From contig JAVTVJ010000023.1 of the NCBI GenBank assembly GCA_034509425.1, positions 930,001 to 994,000 of the forward strand: DNA of 64,000 nt, read 5' to 3'. Under the pieces are notes generated by a model. The model worked only from the letters and a program-made list of their open reading frames with translations. It ran no database searches and was not told where the DNA came from. Below, in pieces: positions 48,686 to 60,440 of the stretch. The translations under genes were made by a program, and so were the position numbers. The stretch comes from Eopsaltria australis. Its lineage: Eukaryota > Chordata > Aves > Passeriformes > Petroicidae. Each line of letters opens with the position of its first letter. Within the stretch, counting starts at the first letter, position 1.

Positions 48686-50019
48686 AAAGTCCTACTTAAC
48701 TAATCAAAGTTCTGTGCTCTTTTGTAGCACCAGACCAGTCCCTGAGCTTTGCTTTCAGCTCACCCTGGTGTGAGTGTGAGAGGTGGCAGAGGCAGTGATG
48801 CCATCAGTGATGAATGTGTAGCAAACACAACAGAAAATGCCACAGTTCTTGTTTAATGTTCAAAACTAAAGTAGTATGTCCCTAAGAAGGGAAAAGCTTG
48901 CATATATTGGATAAGAAGGAACGTCTTCCATTACTGGCAGGTGTCCTAAGCAGCAATTTCACAGCAATTTATGGAAGTTAAAAATATTTCGTCATTTGGC
49001 CTATGCTTAAATACACTTTTTGTGAAGTGCTTGCTATTTGCTGATCTCTGGCACTACTGAAATGGTTTTTATGGTATGTTACTTCTATGAAAATAGGAGA
49101 AAGTCTTACTGTGCTGGTTTCTTAAAACTGGGTAGTTCCCCACAGAGTCAGGAAAGAACACCTCAGGGCTGATAAAGGGAAGAAATGCAGCCTAGCAGTT
49201 AAAAGGACTCAATTGTTATCAAAAACTTTAACTATGTTTAAATTTAAAGATGCTTTGCAGAAGGGAAAAATAGGGAATAAACAGTGCCGTGCTGTAGGCC
49301 CTGGGGGAAAATTATTATGCTCTAATGACATACAACTCACAAGGCTGAGTAGACTAAAGTTGCTAAGGGAAAAAATACATGATATTTCTCTTTTTGATGT
49401 TCTTTGCCAGCAGGGAAATAAATGATGTAAATATTTGTGTTCTATTGACACATTTAGTCAAAAACCCAAGGGACAAGTTTTCAGATGACACAGTGATATG
49501 TAGTATAAAACCAGGCAACTATTTTCTATGGAACTTAAATTTATCTACAGATAATGAAAAATCCAGCCTTGTTTGGACTGTATCCCAACAATCTGGTTAG
49601 TGCAGGTGCATGTGGTGTAGTTTATAGACATCTTATGAAGCACAGATGCAATGAGAAAGGGGAGTCCTATTGATATTTCTGGCTTGAAGGGTATTTCTGC
49701 AAGTGCTGCTTAGTGCTATCTTCAGATATTCTCAGTGTCTGGTGTTTATATAGGAGACTTTTTGGTCCTAAATCCCTTTAACCCAGTACACATATCCTAA
49801 AAGTCCTAGAGTTTGAAGTCAGTTCTGCTCCAGAAATCCTCTCTGTCCTTGGGCATTCAGTGTGGTTTTGCTGTATAAGTTCTGTCCATAAAATGAGAAC
49901 TTTAACAAGCCTGTTATTTATTTATTCTGAAACCTTTATGAGGCAAGCATTGTCTCTTGTTATATGAATATACAATGCTTAGCATAATGGAGTTTAATCT
50001 GAGTTTCTTTAAGGTACCT
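48686..50019. other. Unassigned non-coding stretch
   Basis: No gene or repeat family recognised. Short frames only (80 codons or fewer). Confidence 0.5.
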
Positions 50020-50280
50020 TTGTTGTATAACAATGATTAATCAAATTGAGTAAATAGTATTTAGGAAAAGCTAAAATTAGTGCAATAGTTTACTTTTTTC
50101 TTCATAGGAAATGAAATGCAGAGTTAATTGGAACTGAATGGCAGCACCTATTTAAAAGTGATGAAAGAAACTTTTTACATACTGCAATATTAAACTTTCA
50201 GTCTTATAAAGCTCTTATTAGGGTTTGCATTTCAGCTGAATGAAGGGAATTATGCTCAATGTAAGTTATTAGTGGGTATT
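50020..50280. promoter_or_regulatory. Candidate conserved enhancer-like block
   Basis: Repeat-free AT-rich block with GATTAATCA at 50035-50043, 'aaaattagtgc' around 50081-50092 and TTAATTG at 50124-50130. Several TATTAAA/TTATTAG-type cores follow to 50270. The clustering of homeodomain-type cores is seen; regulatory function is inferred. Confidence 0.28.
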
Positions 50281-51171
50281 TTTGCTGAATGCAACCCAAA
50301 GTTCATCCTGTAAATGAATGCTCACCACAGAGACATGCACAGGGTTATTCATGGACACGTGCAACACATCAGTCTCCCCACAATCTGCCTTCTCACAGAG
50401 AGAAGGATGGACAGTGAATTAACGAGACAAGGTACAGGTAACTTGGTAGGAGTAAGACAAGATGTGTGACAGACCCTATGGATGTGTTTATATGTCCATA
50501 TGGTCACTGTGGGGTCGGATTCACCTCTGGTTCCTTCACACCTTGAACATCCCATTGCACCCCACAGCTTGAGTCCACTTCTCTTGGACAACTCCCCTTT
50601 TTTAGGGTGCTCTCCTTCTCACTGCATTTGCACAGCAAGTCTAGTAATTAAAGCAGATGAGATGCAATCTTTTAAGGCTGGCATCAGGAAATTATTCTGT
50701 AATTATGTAGCACAGACACAAGAATCAAGCCAACACTAAATAGTTCAGGTACTTCTGTGATAGCAGAAAATCTGACATCTCCTGACTGAGCTTGCTGGGT
50801 GCCCCTGCTGTTAATGTGCAGCTGTTACAGCACCATCCCATTACCTGTCTTTAATTAGGCTGCTTTAATAGGAATGTGTGCCTATGTAAAGTGTGATCTC
50901 ACAGATTTCTGGGGCCTGGTCACATCCTTCCTGCTGTGGATGGCTGAGGAAACCCTCTCAGCAGCTCTGTAATTGTCCCTCCCAGCAGACTTTTCAACAG
51001 CAAGCATTGTTATGGATTTTTGCATGAGGCTGCAAGATAAAATAGCTGATCCTTTTCAGCAATTTCCTGAAACACAAAACCCCACACATAGTGAGGATAG
51101 GGGCTCCCTCCATTTCCATTCTCTCTCCCCTATATTTGAATTTTTCCCTTTATGTTCCTTGGCATAGATAG

Positions 51172-51179
51172 TATAAAAG
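51172..51179 (+). promoter_or_regulatory. TATA-box candidate
   Basis: TATAAAAG is a strong TATA match, preceded by GATA cores ('aagataaaa' near 51038 and 'catagata' near 51163). Transcription would begin near 51202. The next ATG, at 51223, has G at -3. Such a site occurs by chance in AT-rich DNA, so confidence is low. Confidence 0.25.
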
Positions 51180-51222
51180 GCAAGTGCAGGAGTAAATTCA
51201 GCAGTTCATTTGCAGCTTGGTG

Positions 51223-51315
51223 ATGTTATGGTTGAGCACAGCCTGTGAAAGTGGCAGAAGGTGTTCTGAGCCATCCAAACACACCTGCTGTCCTGGCTGC
51301 TATAAACAGCCCTGA
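51223..51315 (+). CDS. Possible 30-codon Cys-rich small ORF, hypothetical
   Basis: The first ATG after the TATA box opens a 30-codon frame with five cysteines (residues 8, 14, 22, 23, 26), ending in TGA at 51313-51315. The N-terminus is briefly hydrophobic ('MLWL') but too short for a clear signal peptide. I recognise no family. A second frame is open over the same DNA (51236-51484) without an ATG. Most likely chance; recorded because of the promoter-like spacing. Confidence 0.12.
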   Translation: MLWLSTACESGRRCSEPSKHTCCPGCYKQP

Positions 51316-54300
51316 AGAGCCAAACACTATTACAGTTCCTGAGAAGAAAAAATGCTCTTGCCTTGGCCTCCTGCAGCCCAGCCACATCTGTTCTCTTCCA
51401 AACACTGAAAGCAAGAGGAAAGTCGAGGTGATACAGGAGACAGTTGAGTTCAGAGGATGGGATGACAACTTGCCAGTGAGATGACACCTTCACCTTCCTC
51501 TTGATGCTTAGAGTAGAAAATTTCTTGATGAAGAGACTGTTCTAATGATGTGTTTATATGATGTTTTGGAAAATGGGGTCTTGTGTAAGACTGAATGTAG
51601 CTAATAATGAAAATTAGGGATGAGAGCTATTGTGAATCTTTATGGGCAGTGGAATTTTGGTACTGGATAAAATATATGAATCCTAAATAATGGAGGCTGG
51701 AGAAAAGGACTTTGTAGGAAGAGAGGGGAAAAGATCAGGGGCTTCATCAGAAGGAATTATTAAAAGGTAAACTTCTTTTATACAGACAAGATGGGGAGAA
51801 CCAGAGGCAACCCTGCATTTGGGGATCTGATTCTGAAAAGTGCTGAAATCTATCCAGCTCTCATTGCTTTCACATGAGATGGTCAGTAAGCCATGAACTG
51901 GGTTATAAAGTAGATTATTGCAAGGTTAGCCTCCTCTAAGTCTTGCACCTCATATTTTGGTGTTTCATGGAACTGCAAAGCCCATGAATGAGGGGCTGAT
52001 TCTCAGATAACAAGAATCAACTGAACTGTTAATTCATAGTAGCTACTCTAATGATAAGATCTGACCTGTACAGATTTTGTATAGAAATTAAATATGCCTA
52101 TTCAGAAATATTTTAAAAAGACATAACTAGCCAATGCTAGTTGAAAATTTCTAAAGTTTTCTTATTATCCTAGCTGTAAATATGATGAAGACCTCAGTAT
52201 CCTTAAGCAACAGATAAGACATATCTGAGAAAAGTGTCTTGGCTTTCAGAGCAGACATTTCTCATGCACACTGGAAAACCCTCATGTGAAATAGAATCCT
52301 TGTCTTGCACTGTGAGTGGAGCATAGCACAGGTTTGGTGAGTAGACAAAGGTGAGGTGATAGCCAGATGGGGTGTGTGCAACAAGTTTCCATTTAGCAGA
52401 AAAGAATCCTGCATTTCTTAGAGAGAGTTACAGTGGCTTCTGAGAGTGCCATGAGCAGTTATTCACCTGCAGACACAGATGATGACATTCCCAAGAGTAC
52501 TAACTTGTTATGCTGGAAGGAATGAGGTACATGAAGAAAGGGATGGCTCTGAAAGACAGCTCACCTGGGAGGGCTGGAAATTCCCACTTTAGCAGAGCGT
52601 GGCCAGCTGCAGGCAGCAAATTTTTCTTGACACTGTACCTGCAGTGGTCTTAATATTCTTCTCTTCCTCTTCTCTTTTCTTTTCTCTCCCTTTTTGTGCT
52701 TTTCTGGATGTATCATTAGGACACTTTGAGTCAAGGAAAGAGTACCTGTGGTGCATTAGTCTTATGATGGAAGCAGTACCACCATACTGGAGGTGTCTGA
52801 GCTGGATGTGATTATCCACAGTCCTTTACTTCAAGTGTCCCTTACAGCTGTGCAGAAAGCAGGACAAATTGAAACCACAGCATTTAGAAGCCATTTCTGC
52901 AAATGCCTGCCCCAAATATGCTGAACTGCACAACTGTGACCATCTCATGTTTCTTGTGATTCTGCACAGGTACATAACACATTTCTGTCTGTGATCTTCT
53001 GGGAGTGCTCACAAAGGCAGATATATAAAAAAAAAAGAGATGATGAATGGAAGGACCCTGCTCGAGTTTCCTTCTGGGATAACCAGTGTGGAAAAAGCAG
53101 GACTGAGTCACTGAAGTGAAATCCAACATTCCACTGAGGTGTCAAGAAATGATTTATCCCTTGGCACACACTGCAATTGCAAACATGCTGCCTTATATTA
53201 CATTTACCTGTGTCTATGTTTTCATATATCTGTTTTTAAGGCTGATTAACAAAACCAGTAAGGCCACAGGGGAACTGGATGATCTCTTTTCCAAGAAATT
53301 TTGTCATCTGGGAAGCAAAACTCCTCAATTCTGAAAGGAGAGGAAAAAAACCTAAAACAACTAAACCTCCCCAGCTGCCTCTACAACTCTGAAATGTTCC
53401 GCCTGATTTTAGGCTTTAACAACTACTTGTTATGGAATATGGCATCTCAAAAAAGTTAAAAAGTAGTAATTTGGAAAAAGGAATTCAGATACTCTCAAAA
53501 CATATTATTATATCTTCACTTTGTTTCAACAAAAAATGCTCATCCTTTGCTGCTGATGAAGTACTATATTTGGAAGGAAAATTTACTCCGCTGAAAAATA
53601 TCTGTGTGGCTTCAAAAATTATGTATTTTCAGGGCTTTTTTCTTAGAATGACTAAATTCCTCATTCAGTTCCTCAGTGCTATTAATAATTGTACTTACAA
53701 TGGTGCTTGTGATGGAGAGTTTGCAGGCAGGAACACAGAAATCCTTGGATCTGAATGCCTGTAAATGAGAGGAAATGAAGCTGGATAAGGCTGAGGTCCA
53801 GCTCTAGCTGTGATTATCAAGGCAGGAGGAAGTTCCACTCATTCTGCTCTCCTTGCACCTGCTGAAGTTCACAGGCCATTTGTTTTAGCATGCATTGTGA
53901 CCAACACCACCCATCTACATCAGCACCTCAGTTCAATTGCTGCCTTCTTTAATTAGATCCATACTGTGAAATTCCAGTTCATGCTTCATTCAGGAGGTAG
54001 AGATCATAAAAAATATTTTTTTTCCCTCCTGTTCCTTGTGTGACATTTTTCAATCACTGTATTCCATTTGGGCTTTTTACCTCTCCTGATGGCTTTTGCA
54101 GCAAATGAGATTTCCAGCAGCAGTGAGAAACCTTGCCCAGTCTCCAGCTGCCACTGCAGCAAACCAGACATTCCTCAGAGATTCTGCATTTCCCACTCTG
54201 CTGTGAATGCCACAGAAACCCTCGGGGACCTCAAATCACAGCTGATGCCTAAGTTTGGATGGCTGTCCAAAGACCTGCTTTGGACCACCACCTCAACGTG

Positions 54301-54479
54301 GGGAAGAAAATAGATCTCTCCACAGAGCTGAAAATCAGGAGGGTTCATTGTGGGCATTTAACTTCATCTCCTGAATATCACAGGCCATAAACCTTTATCT
54401 TTGGCCAGTGAGAGGTGGGGTGGTGGACTAAATGGATTAGTCTCAGTCTTTGTGGTATTAGCTAGTTCAAAGAGAGTTA

Positions 54480-54760
54480 CAATCCCTTAATTACAGCTAT
54501 CTGCAGCCGGCTTAGGTAGTTTTTGTGCCCTTTTTCCTGCAGGGAGGTTAATTGTTCCATTTCAGCCTCACTTTTTCATCCTTTTCTCTTTCTTACTTCG
54601 ACTGCTCCAAGTGATCTAAAGCAAACCAGTGCACACTCTCTTGAAAGGGTCTGGCTTCTTGTGTAACTACTCTGATGATTTCAAAAGTGCTGTTCATTGT
54701 TATCATGTTCCCAGCAATTCAGTGTGCAAAGCTCTGTCCAGAAAGCAAACACCACGCCCA
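54480..54760. promoter_or_regulatory. Candidate conserved enhancer-like block
   Basis: Repeat-free block with TTAATTG at 54548-54554, retained CpGs ('gccggc' near 54507, 'ttcgac' near 54597) and 'tgatctaaagc'/'tgatgatttc' cores. No coding signal is visible. Function is inferred from motif and CpG content only. Confidence 0.25.
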
Positions 54761-56229
54761 AGCAGCTAAACTGTAGATGTTTTTCTCTATTTGGAAGTCT
54801 AAATTCAGTTTGCTTAAGTATGAATTCAATAATTAATCATAATCTGAGAAAAGTCAGATACTTAATGGGTACTTGAGAAAAACTGCTGTATAATATCATG
54901 CATATTTGACAAAATTCAGACAAACCATTCTCCTTGAGATCATTATGTTTCCTACCTAGTTAGGGACTAATCTCTTTTAAATAGGAACTGTTGCCACAGC
55001 TCGTACACACCTGATAAATGATACATCAGTTTTGGTATAAAATTTACATCACAGTTTATGTGCTCCAGAAATACAAAATTTCAGAACTTTAGGTTTATCA
55101 AAAAGTTCTTGTGACTTGAGTTTTGGATGGTAATATAAAGAAAAAAAAGGATGTCCCTGGATTTAAAGATTTATGACCTGCAGAAGGAAATGAGACTCTG
55201 GAATTCTTTTGGGAACTGTTGGAGAACAAAGCTCTTCCTAATACTCTACTTACTTTTTCCCCACAGTCTTAACTAAACTGGAAATATTTTTTTTCCTGCC
55301 ACATCACATCTTCATTAGATTGTTCTTTGTGTAGGAATAAATTTCTCCCTGCTCTAAATAGAATGTATCTCAGTTCTTAGGATGTGGTATTTTATTGTCC
55401 TGAGTTTGGGCCTGGTATGATCTTCACTGGAAATAAGGCAAGGAACCCTGGATGTTACAACTCGGGGGACCATCTGCCCAGGGTAACACAGCTGGAATGT
55501 GCTCTGCATCTGCACCCATCTGCACATCCATGCAGTGCATTTGGATAGCTCAAAAATTCAGTATTATGGCAAAGACCACCTGAGGGTGAACATCACTAGA
55601 GACCATCCTTGCATTTCTGCCAGAAGGCACAGAGGAAACCAAAGTTTGGCTGAGAATTTGCGCTTACTTCCCAAATGCAGAGTTTCAGAGGAGGCTACAA
55701 AAGAGAGAGGTCTTGTAGAACAGCTGTCAAAAGGTGAGTGTTTGAAACACCACAGAGCTATTTGTTATTATTTTGTTGCTTAAAGTTTAAAACCAGGAGC
55801 CTTCGTGAGTTTTGATAGGAACTATTAGAACCAAATTCCATAGGATGGTAATTCTGTGACAAAATAAACCACAGGGTTATTTCTAAGAGTGATGGCTGGA
55901 GGGCAGCCAATCCTTCTGTTTTATGTCACTGCACCAACTGCATCAGAAGGTGCTTTTCACATCTCCATTGAGCACATTTTTTTGTTTTAATCCATTCTTG
56001 TTCAAGTTCACACTTTGTTTATTGTAGCATTCCCACCAACGAATCAGGGTAGACTTTTTTCCAAGATCTTGGAAGTTGTTCATGTAATTGTCCAACACAG
56101 GAGAATGTTACCTGGGAAAATGATTCATGATTATAGAAGACTGGCAATGCTGGTGGATTTTCAGGAGGTGGGCTGTGAGCACAGGGTCACATTGATCTCA
56201 TCTCTGTCTCCTGTCAGTGTCTGTTATCA
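54761..56229. other. Unassigned non-coding stretch
   Basis: No repeat recognised. A frame open from 55487 to 55783 contains a strong splice-donor match (AAG|GTGAGT at 55731-55739) but lacks an ATG and a convincing acceptor. I do not call an exon. Confidence 0.45.
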
Positions 56230-56400
56230 GCCAGGTCAGTGTTGAAGGGATTTGCACGGCTTCTCTCTAGCACGACGGAAAAATTAATCAAGACAAACTG
56301 CCACTCGATAGCCAGCACTCTGAAAAATGCAAACTCATTTCCTCTGGGGTGATAGGCAAGCAGGATGGCCATTCCTCATTGCCTTTGCTCCTTGTCTTCT
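56230..56400. promoter_or_regulatory. Candidate conserved enhancer-like block
   Basis: Contains ATTAATCA at 56283-56290 and an octamer-like ATGCAAAC at 56327-56334. Four CpGs lie within 56257-56307, unusually dense for this AT-rich window. There is no repeat and no long frame. The pairing of homeodomain and POU-type sites with CpG retention is typical of conserved developmental enhancers. This is inference without alignment. Confidence 0.35.
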
Positions 56401-59011
56401 CTATTAACTTCCAGTTCCCTCTCCAGAGGCCCTGGTTGTTAAAGACAACACATGCTGGTGTTTGGCTATAAGCAAATCCTTCTCTACAGTGACAACAGCC
56501 CGAACATGTAAGGCAGGAAAAAGAAATGGGGAAAAAAATAGGAAAAGTTAGAACATTTTTTTTATGGAAAGAAATCTAACTTTTGCTCTGTCCATAAGGC
56601 AGAAGAACTTACCCATGACCCAGGACCTAGAAAATGCAAAGTGTAATAAGAATCATATGAGCAACAAAAAGAAAAAAGAAGCATTGAAAGAAAAGAATGG
56701 TTGTGCCAGAAGAAAAAAATAGGACATAAATAATAAAGAAGTTGAAACTGAAATTCAGCAAGGGGATGCACTATCAAAAGAAAGACCCTGGAAGAGACTT
56801 TCAAAGATCTGGTGGAGCAGATATAATGGACATTTAAGCAAGACATTTGTCTGTTATATTAATATGACATGGATACCTTGGATTAGGAAGAGTGGGGTTG
56901 AGGCATCTGGCCCTCAATTCCTAAATCCATACAGATATCTGGAGTAAATGTGTATTTTGACCCCTTCTCTCCTGCTGTCTTTCACATCTACTGTCTCAGA
57001 ACTGGGCTGCAATATAGGGAAAAACCTCTCATGTACAAAAAAATGCACATTTTCAAATGAGATTCATGCTTCACTAAGCATAACTTGGTGACACTAAAGT
57101 GCTTGTCACTGGAATGGGAGCTCCTAAACAACCTCTTCCCTCTCCTTCTCCTGCATCTTTCTCTCCATCTTTTAAAACCTTCCAGTCTCAGGTTTTGTGA
57201 CTGACAAAATCCATGTCAGGTTGTTTGGGTGATCAACTTAACAGTCAGGACAAGGCAGCTCACTGGAACTGAAGTGCCAGGAGCACTGGAATGGCAAGGA
57301 ACACCCTGGGATCACCCAGGATAGTAATAACAGCTATTTTAAAGAGAAGCTGCTCTGAACCAGGCACAAGTTTAGTGTTTCAACCAGCCAGTGGAACATT
57401 CTAGATTAATACTCAGAATTCCAGGACACTCTTTTTAATTGTCCATGCTGAAAATAACAACAAAATCCCAAAAACTTTTTCTGAGGTTTAAGACAGTAAA
57501 AGCACCAGTCAGCAAAACCTTTTTTCCCAAGAATTATTTTCTTGGGAAAAATCTCAGCTAGCTCAATATTAATATTTTATGTGCTTGAGTTTTAGGGATT
57601 TCATCTAATTACTTTGCTTTGGAAGCTGCTCATACTCCCACACGTACAAAATTGCAGCAAGGCAATTTGTAGAGGTTGTTCTAAAATCAACATTGCCTGT
57701 ATTGGTGAGGCATAGAACTTTCCAAGTAATTTGAAGGAAACAGGAGGTGCAATCTTGCCATACCTCTTTTAAACAGCTTGAATGAAAGCAAGAAAGAAAA
57801 ATGGGAGTAGGTCAGCCAGTAATTAAACCTATTGAGACCCAGCTGAATATCTGACACTGCTCAGGTTTCCCTTGCATGTTCCCCCAGCTGAAAAATGCTG
57901 AAGGATCACCAGAGGAAAAAAATGTTTTAAAAGGGGGAGATAGAAAACTCACTTCTGTACAAAATTCCAGACTTTTATTGTAAATGAACTAGGAAAAAGT
58001 GCTTAAAACATTGAGAATAGATAAAGCTTGTATTATGGATGCATGTTGAGACAAAGATACCAAATCCTTGTTCAAATGTAAACAGTAAAATTTGGGAGAA
58101 ATGTGGGAGCTGACAAAACACCTTGCTCCCATCTCCTGTCATCTCTATCTCCATCAACATTAGTCAGATAAACCAGAGGCACATCTGGCTTGTCTATTCT
58201 CCAGAACAAGGTGGCAACATCCAAACTTTCTTTGGGGTGCAGTCCATGGCCTCTCTTTCAAGTGACCTAAAGGTCTCAAATCCACCCACAAGTCAAGTTC
58301 TGGTGCTTCAAAGATGAAGGGAACAATTTAGGTACATTCTTCTAGATTAAAGCACTTAATGGGATGACTTAATTTAGGAAATGAGGTGCCCCAGACTGTC
58401 TCTATAGTGATCACCTCCTCCCTCCAAATCTACCTGCCCTTCCCTGGAGGTGCATCTGGCTGCATGGGTGGCCAGGTCCTAGATTAGGCTCACTGGTCAG
58501 TTGTTTATATTCCGGACAATAAACAACTGCAAATTTCACCCCCTGACCTTGGCTTTGCCTTGGTCACTTTTGCCAAAACCAGATCATTCAAAGGAGTGAA
58601 AAGTGTTGTACATCTCAGCCATTAGGTCACTCCTCTGGAAGTCACACTCTCATGGGGCTAGAATATGCTCCTACAGAGCTGGAGATACCCACTGATATCA
58701 CAGCTCATTCTGTTTTCTGCTGCAAGGAGGGGAAAATCACAAAATAAAACAGTGTTATTTTGGGATCACAGACACCCCCTCCTCACCACCCTCTGATCTT
58801 CATTTTCTTTTATTCATTTATTCAGAGCTATACAGGGAAAGATAACTCAGCTTAGGTTCAAGGAAAAGTTAATGCTAAAAATGATCCATCAGTAACATGT
58901 TTAGAAACATTAGAGTCACAAGTGCTGAATATGGGTGCAGTCCTAAATCCATACCTGAATTCTTCAGTGGCCTAATTTTAAAAAATGTAGAGCATTTAAT
59001 GGTTTGATCTT
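56401..59011. other. Unassigned stretch with a perfect inverted repeat
   Basis: No gene or repeat family recognised. A perfect 13-bp inverted repeat is at 57521-57551. Frames are 94 codons or shorter. Confidence 0.5.
57521..57551. repeat. Perfect 13-bp inverted repeat, 5-base spacer
   Basis: TTTTTCCCAAGAA (57521-57533), spacer TTATT, then TTCTTGGGAAAAA (57539-57551). Either strand as RNA could form a 13-bp hairpin with a five-base loop. The central TTCCCAAGAA/TTCTTGGGAA also resembles a STAT/GAS-like or Ikaros-like palindromic site. No downstream gene or T-run terminator context is evident. Confidence 0.85.
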
Positions 59012-59232
59012 ATCATAGAATCATGGAATGGCCTGTGTTGTAGGGGAGCTCAAAGATTCTCCAGTTTCTATCCCCTGCCATGAGCAGGGACTCTGGTAGT
59101 AGACCAGGTTGCTCAGAGCGACACTTTCAGGGATGGGATATCCACAGGTTCTTTGGGAAACCTGTACCAGGGTCTCGCCACCCTCACAGGGAAGAATTTC
59201 TTAATCTGTCTTTGAAACTCTTTTGTCCTCTG
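59012..59232 (-). mobile_element. CR1 LINE fragment, 3' end, antisense
   Basis: In plus order: 'tatcatagaatcatggaatgg' (well-kept terminal repeats), 'cccctgccatgagcaggg', 'tagtagaccaggttgctcagagc', 'cagggatgggatatccacagg', 'tttgggaaacctgtaccaggg', 'tcgccaccctcacagggaag', 'aatttcttaatctgtc'. About 220 bp, 5'-truncated. The 'gccccatccagcctggcc' block is partly deleted. Confidence 0.93.
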
Positions 59233-60239
59233 GTGAACCTGCAGCAACTATCACCATCTCTGAACAGAGCTCAGGTTTACCTTGGCCAGCAGCTATGCAC
59301 CCACACAGCCACACACTGCCTCAGTCCCCCTCCCAGCAGAATGGGGAAAGAGCTGGAAGAACAAAAGCAAAAAAACTTGTGTGTTGAGGTAAAGGCAGTT
59401 TAAAAGTGAAGGGAACAGGAGGTGTGTTTGGCCACAGCTAAGTCATGGCTGTGTTGCCAGCACTGCTTTAGTGACAGATCCAAAATGGAATGCTATGGAA
59501 AGTCAGGTCCCAACCAGGCTCAGAACACACCCTTGCAATTCTTCCACATAAAAGTAGATATAAAATTAATGAGCCTCATTCTCCCTGTCTCTTACATGCC
59601 TTGTTTCATGCTAATGTGTGCTAAATGACTTCTATAGAGTTAGCCTGAATTTGTAGAGAAGTAGATGAGAAGACATTGAAATGTTACCTTTCTGCCCCAA
59701 ACACTGTTGGTAGTTTTGGTCGTAGTGTTCTCCCTTGAGGCATCCTAAAATCAACCATAGAAGCTGGGGCAGAGCATGCCATGGCACTGGTGCCTTCCCA
59801 CAGCCTTGGGCCTTTCCTAAATAGTGCAATCCTGTACAAGACCTGTTGTCCTGGTATGTGGGAAACTGAGGTAGATGGGCTTCTGATGAACCCATTCAGG
59901 CAGCCCCCTGCACCAGGCTCCCAGGAATGCTGCCCCAGCCATCCCGTGGACTGTTCTGGCCAGGGAAGGTCAGACCTGTCTTGGTGTGCCTGGGAGGATG
60001 GATCAGAAGCCACTGAATTTCCTTGGGGTGAAATAGTGTTGGGTCAGGCAGTATTGGGGTTTTGAGGCTCCTGAATGATGTGGATGCGTTCCCATGCTCA
60101 GATTCAGCTCTGGGCTCTCTCTCCTGGGAGCTCCTCAGGGTGGAGTTGCTGCACCTTTGGATCATGAAGGGTGGGATCCACTGTGCCAGGCAGCCTCAGC
60201 TCTGCTTCTTCTGTAACAACTCAGGGAGGGCTCTTTAGG
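59233..60239. other. Unassigned non-coding stretch
   Basis: No repeat recognised past the CR1 copy. The part at 59680-60180 is richer in G and C, and frames of 85-109 codons overlap on both strands, none with a known motif. Confidence 0.45.
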
Positions 60240-60440
60240 AAACATAATTTCAATTAGGTGGAGTACTCCAAATTAAATGCATAAAATTGAGTTTTAATTG
60301 CTAAGATACCTCTGGCCTCACCTGATTACCTTTTGCCTTCTGCAAGGAACATGAGATGCTTTGAGGCTCAATTCTGTTCCCCTTAAACACCCTCCAAACC
60401 TGCAGTTAATTGGAGGGCTGTGTCATAACTACTCATGGAT
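60240..60440. promoter_or_regulatory. Candidate conserved block rich in homeobox cores
   Basis: Contains CAATTAG at 60251-60257, 'aattaaatgcataaaattgag' around 60271-60291, 'ttttaattgc' around 60293-60302, and 'gttaattggagggct' at 60415-60429. The last shares an exact 14-mer with the block at 26252-26265. Repeat-free and non-coding. The enhancer interpretation is inferred. Confidence 0.35.

Larger units (their letters stand above)
50281..54479. other. Unassigned stretch with a TATA box and a pyrimidine tract
   Basis: No gene recognised. A good TATA box (TATAAAAG, 51172-51179) precedes a 30-codon cysteine-rich open frame (see the separate entry). A pyrimidine-rich tract is at about 52655-52697. 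Frames of 110 codons or fewer elsewhere, with no motif. Confidence 0.45.

Noticed and set aside
49488..49505. 'SDDT' text in the plus frame near 49379-49600, considered as a reverse transcriptase motif
   Set aside because: No other RT motif in order around it and no match to CR1 wording; coincidental.
55487..55783. Possible exon with a strong GTGAGT donor at 55734
   Set aside because: No ATG, weak acceptor without a pyrimidine tract, no protein similarity recognised.
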